Assembly: GCA_033030425.1 (NCBI GenBank)
Contig: JAUFSD010000020.1
Location: 372,001-436,000 of the forward strand
DNA: 64,000 nt
Direction: 5' to 3'
DNA from: Verpa conica
Taxonomy: Eukaryota > Ascomycota > Pezizomycetes > Pezizales > Morchellaceae
Of this stretch, positions 25,381 to 36,152 are shown piece by piece. The notes beneath the pieces are model-generated. The model saw only the letters and a list, made by a program, of their open reading frames with translations. It did not search any database and had not been told where the DNA came from. The stretch's first letter is position 1, and the number at the start of each line of letters is the position of its first letter. Made by a program: the position numbers and the translations under genes.

Positions 25381-26184
25381 GGTCACATTGTCGTGTCGGA
25401 CACGGAGTATTTGTACTAGTTCGTTGTTTGTTGGTGGCCCAGGGCCACCAGGGGCAGGCAGGCTGGCAGGCTTTGCTGAAGGAGGTTCTTATGATTCTGA
25501 ATACATTGTTAGCTCCATAATAGACTGCTTTTAGGTGGGGGGAGGTACGGAGTTACTACAAGTAAAAGATTGCTGCAGGTACGCAAGACTGTGAAGATTT
25601 AGTAGGTTTTGGTGAGGGATATGGTTGTGGTGGGTGCAGGCCAGGTATCTGATTAGGGACTTAGCAAATCTTAGCAAAGCGCAGGTGTTCTTTTGGAAGG
25701 AATAACCTCCAAAGCTCTGATAGTTACTATCAGTGCTTTAGAAGCCGCCATCAGGGCTTTTAAGGCTCTGTCAGACAGAGCTGCAGTAAAAAGTATCTTA
25801 GAGTTTTGGGTGCTCCAGGAGACTTTACCAGATACTTCAAGGGACTCCACCAAAGTCTCTGGAGCCTTCTGGGAGACGTTAGGAGACATTATGAGACTGG
25901 AGCCCCTAGAAGTTCTATCAGGTCAGTGTGGATGCATCTGATGTACAATTTTCTAAGCCTGTATCCTGACACAGTGCTTGTCCCTCCTGATACAAATTTT
26001 GGTTTGCTGATGTATTAACGTCTTTCTGCTCCTGGTACTGTCTACATAGTTGATAAAAATACGTTGGATGTTTACTTTGTTGCATGTATTACACCATTCT
26101 CCTCCATGGCTTCTCAAGACCGTGATGAACCTCAAACAACCTTTCCTCACCTTGGAGAAAATTCTAAATTCAAATACAATATTA
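25381..26184. other. Unique loop between the inverted-repeat arms
   Basis: About 800 bp without a second copy. One plus frame (25,693-25,941) gives a short Ala/Leu-rich peptide with words like ALIVTISALEAA and no recognisable domain. The block contains GGTGGCCCAGGGCCACC (palindrome, about 25,434) and many TTAAGGCTC/AGACTTT-like words. I see no transposase, reverse transcriptase or helicase motif, so no autonomous element is supported. Confidence 0.5.
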
Positions 26185-27565
26185 CTTTCAAGGGAGAGAG
26201 CGTGAGGGCAGCGTGACCACAGGATACAACTAACTCGATAGCAAGGTAACTATCCGTTACAAGCAAAATACCAAAGGTTTGTGAAGTAGGAAGTGGTTTC
26301 AGCGATCGCGAAGCGATGAAGCAGCAGAGAGGCAGCAAAGAAAGAAGCTTGTATTGAATCTTACTGAAGAAAGTAAAGTAAAGTAAAGTAAAGTATATTG
26401 TTTCCCTTCTAGCCCCGAGGGCCACTAGGTAAGCCACTAGGTGGCACGAACTAACTAACTAACTAACTATCGGTATCAAGTACCGATAACAAAATGAGTG
26501 AACGGGTATCTATGAACTAAACGCATAGAGGGACCTCAACAAAGAACGTAATACATAGAACTAACTAAGCGACACCAAAGAAAGAACATGTAGTAAACCA
26601 AGTATAAACCCATCCCAACTCTCCTAGCACTTAATCCTCCGATCCAACGACGTAGTAACGAGAGAGGCTGATTCCTGGCGTGCAATCCGGTCCAGTCGTC
26701 CTATAGCTCAAGGCTATAATCATCCTAGGGGAGCTCCGGTACCAAGGAAAATGTTCTACCCCCGCCGAAGCGGACACGGTCACATATTCTGGTGAAAAGG
26801 GGAAAAAAGCAAAGGTGTAAAGAAGGTTAGGGGCTCGGACGAAGCCGAAGTATGGTAGTGTAAGGCATGGGGCCGGTGTCATTCGGTATGCCGTTGAGGT
26901 AGTAGGGGGAGTTGGTGATCTCGGATGTCAACCAACTGTCAAGTGCAGCACTTTCTCCGGTCGGAGAAAGTGTTTATATGTAATAAAGGACCTGGAGAAT
27001 CGAGTCTACCTGGTCCGGTAGAATAAAGTGTTGTTGAGGGGGACTGCCCGCTCACTGGTGGTGGGGAGGTTGGTTCTCGGATGAGATACCTCCAACTTAG
27101 TGATGAGTGCCCGAGGGCAACGAGTAGGGGCTCATCCAAACCAAATGGAATGGAGAGGGTTTCCGGAGGACTTTGACAGAGGTTCCAGCGCTAAGCTTAC
27201 AGAGACTGGCAGTGTGAAGTCCGGAGGTAATGGGGGCAGGTGGACGCAACTTCCCCGAGGGGCACCTGAACGAAATTTGGGTCGACAAAGAAGCTACAGC
27301 GCGCCCGAAGGTTTGCTTCAACAACTCCCGTCCTACGTGCCCAGTATTGCCGTAAGATGGAGTCTCAGCGCGCCCGAAGGTTTGCTATAACTCTAGAGTC
27401 GTAAGAATGGGGGAACCGATGGTGGTAGCCGTGACCGAGCGAAGCTCGGTCGCGGCGTAAGAAACGTTGCGTAAGGAAAGAAGAAAGAAAAACTATTACA
27501 ACGAGGGAGCAACGCTCCCTATTTATACACATAATCCCCGCTATTGTACAATGCCTTTGTCCTCC
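26185..27565. repeat. Right arm of the large inverted repeat
   Basis: Reverse-complement copy of 24,000-25,380. Its outer end holds TATTTATA at about 27,520 and the start codon of the Tet-like gene at 27,551. The repeated unit therefore includes that gene's promoter region and first codons. Weaker similarity to the left flank seems to continue a few tens of bases further, with mostly transition differences. Confidence 0.85.
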
Positions 27566-28326
27566 TCTTCAACACCTGTTACCCTACTTTCCTCCTTGCG
27601 CGCGTCGCACCAGGACTCATCCTTGCGTCCCGATCATTCCGTGAAAATTACTCATACTGGAGCTATGCTTAATGGCAATATGTTTGGGCTAGGATGGCAT
27701 GCTGGCTATAACGCTGGTGTTTCTATAGGAATCTATGCAGCCAAATCTACTGTTTTGGGAAAGCGGGAAAAGGCAACAAAATGGAAGATTTTAAAAATCC
27801 AAGAAAAAATTGTCCATGATATTTACAGCAGAGGCTTCTTTTCACTGGCCCCAACTCTGTTTGACAATACAACGGAAGTTCTTTCTACAAACTCCCTTCC
27901 ATACCTAGGTTACCGTTATGACAAAGAAATTCCTGAGAACTCAGAATCCTATCTATTCGCATCAAATTTTACCTATACTATCAGTACGTTATCTAATCTA
28001 ACATTTTTGAAATATACTTATATATTCTAGAAAAATTCCACAATAAAGCACACCACAATTACGATGCTAGTGATGTAACCTATGGTATTTGGGCACCTTG
28101 TGACCAGTATGGAACGCTAGCAGAAAAAAATGTAGCGTTTGAAAAAAAGAATGGGTTTTTCTTCTTGCATCACTGTAAACCAAATACTCCACAGGAATTT
28201 GGAAACGTGCCACAATACGACTACGATGCCAAATTTAGAGGGGTTTCAAAGTCAGGTCTTGTTATATACACAGCTGGTTGTCAGACCGTATATTCCAGGA
28301 GTTGTAGTTTCGTACCTCAGGGCTAG
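27551..28326 (+). CDS. Tet-like 2OG-Fe(II) oxygenase domain protein (two exons, possibly degenerate)
   Basis: Exons 27551-27983 and 28031-28326, joined across a 47-nt intron (GTACGT donor, CTAAC branch, CTAG acceptor), give 242 codons. The text resembles the fungal Tet-like dioxygenase family: FGLGWHAGYNAG, TKWKILKIQEKIVHDIY, LPYLGYRYDKEIP, ASNFTYTI, then across the splice FHNKAHH and YDASDVTYGIWAP. Family members normally have a His-x-Asp iron site in this last block. Aligned by eye the Asp position is Asn, and I cannot place the distal His or the 2OG-binding Arg. The C-terminal 60 residues look poorly conserved and may be frameshifted. The start lies in the end of the large inverted repeat, with TATTTATA about 30 bp upstream. 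The family is known to expand with transposons in fungi. The name is family recognition from memory, not a search. Confidence 0.6.
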
Positions 28327-28630
28327 GGTTTTTGTATATCTCCGCTAGTGTGATTTTATCTTTTTTTCTCATATACCACATGCAGCCTTTCCGCTATGGT
28401 AGTTCTCTGCTCCAGTCTCAAGCCCTAACATACATTCACACCACTCCTTATCTACCTCCATAACTCCTTACAATTTAAACTCCACATCTGAATCGTCCCC
28501 TATCCCCGACTCCTCACTCGCCCATTCCTATACTCTCCTAAAATATGAAATGCTACTAACTTCCATTGTACCTCAGTGCGACTATTCAACCTTCGCCTAT
28601 CCTCCTTCACTATGTGTACATCTCGCTGTC

Positions 28631-31549
28631 TCAGTCACTCAGTTCTGTATCCGTCACATCGGGTGAAGTATTAGATGACTTTGTGCCATACGCATTCACT
28701 GTTTCGACGGAATCCTTGATGGTCTCCTGCATATTCTGTAAGTATGTTTACATGAAAATAGTTTGAGTGCCTACCTTCAGCTTTACAAAATCCATCAATA
28801 GGCTCTTAACGTCCTGAAAGTCCGACATGCTCCGTGGGAGTGAGCGAAGCTTCTCACGTTGGATTATGTATACGTAGCGACTTGGAGAGCTCATGCGTAG
28901 GATCTGCATCTCAGAGCCTTCTCTTTATAATTAATGTCTATTGTATATCGATGGGGGGGGGTGAATACTATTATAGAGGATACCCACTACCTGCAGGACT
29001 TCCTTGGTTATTCTGTCTTTGTCGACAAACTCATATAGTCGGGACAACATATCTTGCAGCGCACCGACAAGCTTAGAATCACGCAGAATGCACCGCTCAG
29101 AGTCGGGGTCATAGATCTTGTTCATATGGACCATAGCGCCGTACTCGTGGTAGTCGGGGCCACCAGCGCGGAAGATACCGTCGAGCAGGGGGCTCCTTTT
29201 CTTATGGTCGGTGGTATTTGGGCTGGCTCTATTCTTCATCTTGGTCGCTAGGCAGCGGGATCGCTCCCTACGAGTTCACAAGAAAGGTCATGAGCAGCCC
29301 ATAGACTCAGAGAGATCAAGGGAGTAAATGACGTACAGAACTACTTCAACCCATTCAAGGTCCTGGAAACTATCACGGAGTACTGAGGGCCAGTCGAGGT
29401 TTACATCCATTTCAATGGACATGAGACTATAAAGTACAGTCAACCGACAGAGCACCAAGTTTAGTCAATGTTTGGTGTGACCCGTGCTAACTATGGATAC
29501 GAATACTTACAATCTACGAATGGCAATATCTGCCCACTGGAAGTTGAAATGATCATCAGGATCTTTGGAAGCACTTGATGATATGTTTCTGTGCGCATCT
29601 AAAGCGGCTCGGAGCATACCCGTTGATGGTAGACCGTCGCAGGGCGTATAGTCGAACCTCTCCATCCAAAATTCTAACGTATGATTAGGCATGCTCGAGC
29701 GTGGCAATTTACTCTGTATCTCCCACATGCTTTCGCCAGTGAATAGAAACTGCATTATCTCATCTGAGATGTCTATGATAAATGACTTGGCGGTACAGTA
29801 TATCATCTCAGTGATATCGAATATATCGGAAATATCAAAAATGATATCTTCCATCACACGGCCACTGGGCAGTACCCATTTATGTTCGCAGCTCATTTGC
29901 CGGAAGGCGACGTTGAATGCGGCGTCAGCTGCAGAATATTTGTTAAGATGGTCCGGGGAACAATCGCTTGAGGACATGTCAGGCTCATGGTCTGAAGTTA
30001 TTAGGTCCGCCATAATCCCAATCACATTCAGCGGTATACAATCCGACTGATCCTCGGCCGGCATCTCGTCTAAATCAGGTTCAGACGATATATCATTCGA
30101 ATCTCTATCGGAAGACTTCATCTCCAGGTCGTAGCCTGCCTCATTCCCCCGTTGTATGACCGCAGTACACTCCCTCGCAGGAAATGTCCTGCTGTCTTCT
30201 GGTACCCGCAGGATATCAAACCTAGGCAGGCTCGGTAGGGGGCGCGTTGTGTTGATGCTATCCACGATTGCTTCTGGGTGATGCGGTCCGTGGTCGTCAT
30301 AATTCATGGCGTCTCTAGAATCCGACTCCTCGCCAGGCAAGAGGTTTTGCGACTGTTCGACGGATAGTATATCCTGCTTTCCCTCCGGTCTTGCTCTCTT
30401 CAAACATACACCCAACTCATCGTCACTGCACTCCTCAGCACTATCGTCATTATCCCTCCATCGTTTCCGCTTTTTATCACTTGCGTCGGCAAGGCCGGAG
30501 CTACCAATCATTTGCCAAAGCGTTGAGTGTAGGAATAGGAACAATGGGTGCGGTAGCGGGAGTAATTTTGGATTGTCGGTGGTGAGCCAGTAAATATCGT
30601 TGTCCTCAATGACCCTAGGCTGCGCTAGATATACCTGCTTGATGGATTTTGTTTGTGTCTCACAAGTCTGATCCCCCGCAATCTTAGTGAGACGTGTAGT
30701 GTATACTTTCATGCTCTCGTTATAGTTTCGCCATCTGAAACGGAGATCGAGGTACCGTGTATTTTCCAAGTCAGGAGCAGTGTTGACGACTGGGCTAAGT
30801 ACAAAAGTACCTTTGTTAAAGAGTCTGTGCATTCTAGCGTCTAGGGCAAGTCCATTGATTGTGGGATGTGAGCTTGCTTTGTGGAGTAGGTTATACAGGT
30901 TGTCACGCAGTTCTTCGCCGAAACAAATAACAATAAGTACCCAGAAAGGGATATTCGATTTCCGCAATGGTGTAACTGAGTATGGGATTATATGGGTAGC
31001 CTCGACAGTGTCATCAGTGAGTGTTGTGATTGCGCAGGTTAACTTGTGGCGTTCCAGACAACGTTGTATGTGAGCCGCTGGACGGGACTCCCCCACAGGT
31101 GTCGTTGTTGTTATGGACGGAACAGTGGATCGACATTTCGGAAATGCGGATATATGGAGTTGCTCGAAGAGGCTATTGAATCCAGTTTCCGCAAGTATAT
31201 CGGTAGTCACAGGTATAATGGGAGTATTATTGTCGGCAGTCGTCTGTCCCTCCTTCCAATGGCCCCCCCAGCTCCGAACATTGAGTAAGCCAGCGGCTAA
31301 GACGGTCGCCAGAAGCTTGATATATTGTGGGCTGAGTGACATTACGTGCTCGGCTATGGCTATACTAGGGGTATGCGATGGGATATGTTGCAGAACTCCT
31401 ATGAGCACGAGGCGATCGGCATCCGTGATGCCACGTGTATTTTGGAAGTGGCGCTTGAGACGGCTATAGAGTATAGGTTGTTGAAGATATAATGGGTCGG
31501 CAGCGATGGAAAGCGGTGTCTGTGCAGCATCTGCTGTAGGGTCTGCCAT
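28631..31549 (-). CDS. HNH endonuclease domain protein (five exons, 892 aa)
   Basis: Minus-strand exons: 31549-29511, 29426-29337, 29267-28969, 28920-28775, 28735-28631. Introns are 84, 69, 48, 54 and 39 nt at most, with GTAAGT, GTACGT, GTATTC and GTAGGC donors, and all phases match to a TGA stop. The first exon carries an HNH_2-like nuclease region at roughly residues 165-250: a CAITTLT loop, EATHIIPYS (the His-His motif), then NLLHKASSHPTINGLAL and MHRLFNKGTF. An acidic, low-complexity linker with a possible nuclear signal (DKKRKRW, about 365) follows. The last ~250 residues (EFWMERFDYTPCDGLPS, MSIEMD, LLDGIFRAGG, DYHEYGAM, LQVVGILYN, QILRM) match a C-terminal region I have seen in other Pezizomycete proteins but cannot name. 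The gene looks intact. Its job is unknown: a DNA nuclease by motif, with no mobile-element ends beside it. Confidence 0.85.
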
Positions 31550-32943
31550 ACTGATATAGTGCAGGGACTGGTATCTCCGGGAGTTGCGACGTTTGCTCGC
31601 TTAGTGTTTATCGGAAACAATCTTTCCAACGGGATATTGGCGACTATCTGATTTGACTCGTTAAAATAGTAGAGACTCGGTAGCGGGTATGGCGGTTGTT
31701 GTGGTTGAGGTTGCGATAGTGGCCAAAGAAGCGGGGTAACGAGGGAAAGCCGCTGAATTGTAATGGGAGTTCCTCACGGAAGCGGGGTAACCAATATGTG
31801 GACATGTATAGGCAACATATATAATTCAGCTACAGGCTCCCGTACAATAACAAGTGTAGTTCCTTTAACCCGGCCTTCTACACATCCAAACTTATAGAAT
31901 ACGGAAGAAGGACATTGGTCCCCTCAAGGCGCGATACGATAACCTTTGCAATGCCACAACTAAACGCATTGCTACTTATACGCTGTTTTTGCTTGTGGCC
32001 TATAGCCGATCGGGGCAGAGCTGGACTGCGGAAATAGAAACTAACCTGAATCCTAGGCCGCTGCGGTAGTGTGGGCTGGTCCATCCCGGAGAGCTGGATC
32101 TAGCATCTGCTCGGCTAAGCGGCTGGACAGTTGCTGAGGGAGTGGCGGTGTCAGTGATCAGCCACGTGGCGTGCTGAACCGTAATACGGTGTGATCAGGG
32201 CTAGGTGTACAGAGAAGATAGGCTAAATAAACTAGTATTTTAAGCCACTGAGCCGTTTAGAATTCAATATCTTGTTTTTCAACTGTCATGTATTCAATTG
32301 TTTTACGGTTATTAAGCTTGTAGTAATAGGGGATTACTCGTTATAACAAATGCGATGCTTTATCATCACTTCCACGGCCACCGTTACCGGTCTACACAGA
32401 TCCTGAGACTGTCAGTAGTCTATTAACAATCCCCGCAGCTTCTTAGAATTACTCCACTGAATTCCTTGAAACGTACTTAAGACTACTCACAGTAAACGTA
32501 CTGATAAAGTATATAAATATGAGGATACAAATACCTAACAGTATGCAATTATTTGCTTATGAAAGGTGGGGAAATATCTACCAGAGCTCAATGGTTTAAT
32601 GAATAATAGATATTTTGAAGTGTGGATGAGAAATATAAGTAAAGTCGGCAAATAAGGGAAAAGTAGATAAATGGGGGCAAGGTAGGTAAATAAGAGAAGA
32701 CAAATAAAGATAGATAAAATAGAATGTGTGCTAGAATTATGTTGTATACCTCACAGAAAGAAGCCCACGTGAAAAGTTTGATTCATGACAAAGGGAGAAC
32801 CCCCTAGGATATCTCACTACCTATAGAGAGATCACTAAGAGAGGTCAAACTACTGCTACTACGAGCTTGATTATTTCTCGCAGAATACAGAGCACGGTCC
32901 TCATCTCTGTCGAGACCCTGTACCTCTAGCTATACACTACCCC
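31550..32943. other. Intergenic region upstream of the HNH gene
   Basis: No supported gene. The 13-mer GAAGCGGGGTAAC occurs twice (about 31,727 and 31,778), roughly 180 and 230 bp upstream of the HNH start, and could be a regulatory repeat. The remainder is AT-rich with simple G/A-rich words at 32,630-32,720. Confidence 0.4.
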
Positions 32944-33654
32944 CTATTGTTCTGGTATCCTGAGCAGATAACATGCAACCTGAGCGACCACGATCCTTTC
33001 GACATCATCATTCTTGGTAAAGGAGAGTTCGGTGGTACGTATAATTTCCAGAAAGGGGCCGTTCACTGACTTCGCAATGAGAAACTGATTGTCGGATTGA
33101 AGCTGCCTTGGATCCTCGCCTGATCGGCTCCCCGGTAGTCTTGTCACATCACTAGTATCAATATCCATTCCCGGGGGGCTTGGTGCCCATTCAGTCGAGT
33201 CAAACCCCAGATCACCGGTCGGGCCTTCAGGACTACTCCCAGCAGTGAATGCGGTGGCCGGCTCCACGGGCAGTTCGTTGGAAGGTGCAACATATCCCTC
33301 AGGCGTAGGACCCATATAAAGCCTGATGTATACGGGTGACGCCGTTGCAATGAACACTGAGAACGACAACCCCTGGATAGACCACACAATGCTAGTGCGC
33401 TGTGCATCGGTAGTCATCCTGATTGAATTAATATCAGCTAGGTCGACGCCTGCCCTTTCCATCTGGGCCCTTATTTGGGTCAAGTGCTCCGCTCCAACTT
33501 GCCATAGTGAAGCACATGGATATCTTTTGGCTTTTACTCGAATTGTGCTAGCCCCGCAACCCTCGCCATCTTTGTCATGCAATTGGCGCCAACTACCCCC
33601 AAAATCCAGGGCATAGAATGTAGCACAACCATCGTCAATTGATATAACCACCAT
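32944..33654 (-). CDS. Hypothetical protein (236 aa, single exon)
   Basis: An uninterrupted frame with start ATG at 33,654 and stop TAG at 32,944. I do not recognise a domain. The N-terminal 115 residues look like mixed alpha/beta text (ISIDDGCATFYALDFGG, ADINSIRMTTDAQ, FSVFIATASPVYIRLYMG). Residues ~120-190 are Pro/Ser/Asp-rich and probably disordered. The end (FLIAKSVNGPFLEIIRTTE, VAQVACYLLRIPEQ) looks folded again. No signal peptide or membrane segment. The regular codon use and protein-like composition support a real gene. The upstream flank is AT-rich with several TATATATC words (33,735-33,760). Function unknown. Confidence 0.6.
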   Translation of the reverse strand: MVVISIDDGCATFYALDFGGSWRQLHDKDGEGCGASTIRVKAKRYPCASLWQVGAEHLTQIRAQMERAGVDLADINSIRMTTDAQRTSIVWSIQGLSFSVFIATASPVYIRLYMGPTPEGYVAPSNELPVEPATAFTAGSSPEGPTGDLGFDSTEWAPSPPGMDIDTSDVTRLPGSRSGEDPRQLQSDNQFLIAKSVNGPFLEIIRTTELSFTKNDDVERIVVAQVACYLLRIPEQ

Positions 33655-33935
33655 CTACAGATTTTCGAGGAAGGGGCAATTTTAGAGGGCCTAGAGATGC
33701 CAGCACCATCTTATAAATCTCTAACTATAAGCTATATATCTCTCACCTATATATCATACCTTAGATAGGGCCCTCCAGATGTGAGCCTAGTAGTGGGGGG
33801 GCTTTCAGTTAACAGCAAGTCTCACTTGAATTAGAGTATATATATGGGGCAATGATCTCTCATAAATAATTATGTAGATCCTCTAGCTCATGGAGCCGCT
33901 ACATGCAAAGATAGATGTTTTTTTGTTGGATAGAC

Positions 33936-34105
33936 TGGCAGTGTTCCTGAGTGGACTAGGGTGTTCCTGAGTGGACTGGCTCTGATACGGTATCTGATTC
34001 CGTTCCCTGGTAGACCGGTCTATTCAGGAACGTTCTCTGGTGGACCGGTCCATCCAGGAACGTTCCTGGATCAGCGGCGTTCCCCAATGGACTAGAACAC
34101 AAAAA
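33936..34105. repeat. GGAACGTTCC repeat family, copy 2 (with 20-bp palindrome)
   Basis: Holds the perfect 20-bp palindrome ATCCAGGAACGTTCCTGGAT at 34,052-34,071. TTCAGGAACGTTCTCTGG lies before it and GGCGTTCCCCAATGGACTAG after it. The last word recurs at about 44,940, so the whole unit, not only the palindrome, is shared. Confidence 0.75.
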
Positions 34106-35934
34106 GGGGACTCTCAGGAACCCAAAAGGAACTTTCACAGTATGATTCCTCGCCTTCTCCGGATTTAGAAGATACTAACCTTTGTAGGCCATCTGTTGTT
34201 TCTCTCGGCCGTGCCAGAGGATGAACTTCCTTAAAGTCAAATTTACATAGCACTTTCTGGAGAACTTCAGAAATGGGGAGCCGATGGACGAAGATATCAT
34301 GGTCATGGACACAGCTGTAACCATTACAAAGGATTGTAAGGAGCTTATAACGGCCGTAAAAGTAGTTGCAGCTGCTTGTTTAGATTTGAGTACCTGAAGC
34401 ACTACCCTTGTAACTAGATATACATTACCTGTATCGAAAACCTGATATGTAGGGTTCGCTGGTCAGAGATTTACTACCAGGCTTTAGTTAAATTGCTTGT
34501 CCGTTCAATATAACTGTCCTACCCCGGATATCATGTCCCAAGCTTTTTATAACTCATTTAATGCCAGTTTCTACTACCAGAATGGGAATTCTTTATATCA
34601 CTCGAAGCTGCGGTAGACCCCCAGCAACACATAAATTCAATCCTACACTCATTTTCACACTTACTCACAACTCTTACAGTCTCCCGCCTCAACGGAGAAA
34701 CCGCTTTATGAGTGACATCACGGCCTGTTAGATAGCCTCGCTAAGTAGTAATTATACGGTAATTGACTGATATCTATTGGTCGAGTTTTGTCATAAGTTT
34801 CATTATGCCTTCACTGTTCTCTAGCAAAAATCACTCGTATCATGCTACCTGCATCCCAAATTACTACTTTCACAGCCCCCTCCTATCTTCCGTGGAATCG
34901 CCCAACCACCAACCATCCCATATTTTGTACCCCACCTGCACCCCGGTACTTATATCGTGCAAGATCAAAATTCGCCGCTCACCCTGAGCTATTAACAGTG
35001 ACCTGATCGCCGATAGACATTTAAGCCGTTCCCTTCGACCGGATCGTATCCTGTACCTTTATTGGTAGCTCGCTGGTCGCTGCCTACTCTAGATCGTATC
35101 AGCGCGTTCTCAGAGGTCGCAAGGGGCCTGGATATAGTGATATGATAGTACCGATGTAGATCTAGTTATATTTGAAGCAGGAAAACCCACTGAGACGTGG
35201 CACAATACCGTGCGACAAATCATCATCGCGACGCCAAGACCCCCGAAAAGACACAGCTGTCACAAGGGGAACTCTAATCATAAGCATTTATGAATTGAAT
35301 TATGAATATAGCAACTTATAATAGAACTGTTGATATTATTATGGAAACTCTAGCTACCCTCTAGCGGGACTTGCAAATGTTAAAGGCTCGGTAATTAACT
35401 GTATAGCAGTACGTGCTTAGTCAGCACTAATGCCCCCTACATATTACGTTGCGATCCAAATGACAAGGCTATGGATATGGTCCACCGTTTCTTATCAGGT
35501 AGGAAGTCAAATAACCAGCTAGAGCACGACGACAGTAGTGAAATAAATATCGTACGAATGTCTCCCAAAGGTCTACTAACGGAAGCGGGTCAATATTTTT
35601 GTTATACTATCCTATCGCTACGACTATAGGAACACAGATTCTGAGAAAACCACATATCGCCTGAGAGTCACTTTGAAAATAGGCTACAGAACATCTATTG
35701 CATTTGCCCAGACCACTAGGTTGCCCGGTTGAATCCTCTATTACCCAGCATGGGTTAGGGTTATCGGAGTGCATCAAACTATATACGTTCCTTCTCACTG
35801 CTAACGTTGCTGAAGCTCTAGGTCGGCTATCCTCCGACCTCTACAATATCTTCCGCCGATATGCTTTAGCAAACATCGAAATATATACACTCAGTTATAT
35901 CTCGATATGAGTGTGTGCTGATAGAGAAGATCAG
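34106..35934. other. Gene-free stretch
   Basis: Short frames only (34,763-34,987 and 35,698-35,910 among them) with no recognisable content. I see no repeat with a second copy here. Confidence 0.45.
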
Positions 35935-36152
35935 CCAAGAGATCTAGAGATTAGATCGAGAGATTAGATTGAATTAAATTATTTTATTTCTTTTTTAATT
36001 ATTTTAATTGTTTATTTTTGTTTATTTTTGTTTTTATTTTTATTTTTACTTTTATTTTTACTTTTATTTTTATTGAAAAATAGAGTCACGGTCCATGATC
36101 CCAGGAAACAAGTGACGGTGTATCACCAAAGCTCTTACCCTGCGCACGAGTC
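35935..36152. repeat. GATTAGAT / GAGTCACG repeat family, copy 2
   Basis: GATCTAGAGATTAGATCGAG leads into a long T-rich run (35,980-36,075). GAGTCACGGTCCATGATC, ACAAGTGACGGTG and CCCTGCGCACGAGTCC follow, in the same order as at 13,018-13,205. A partial third copy (ATACGAGTGACGACC) lies at about 36,318-36,340. Confidence 0.6.
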
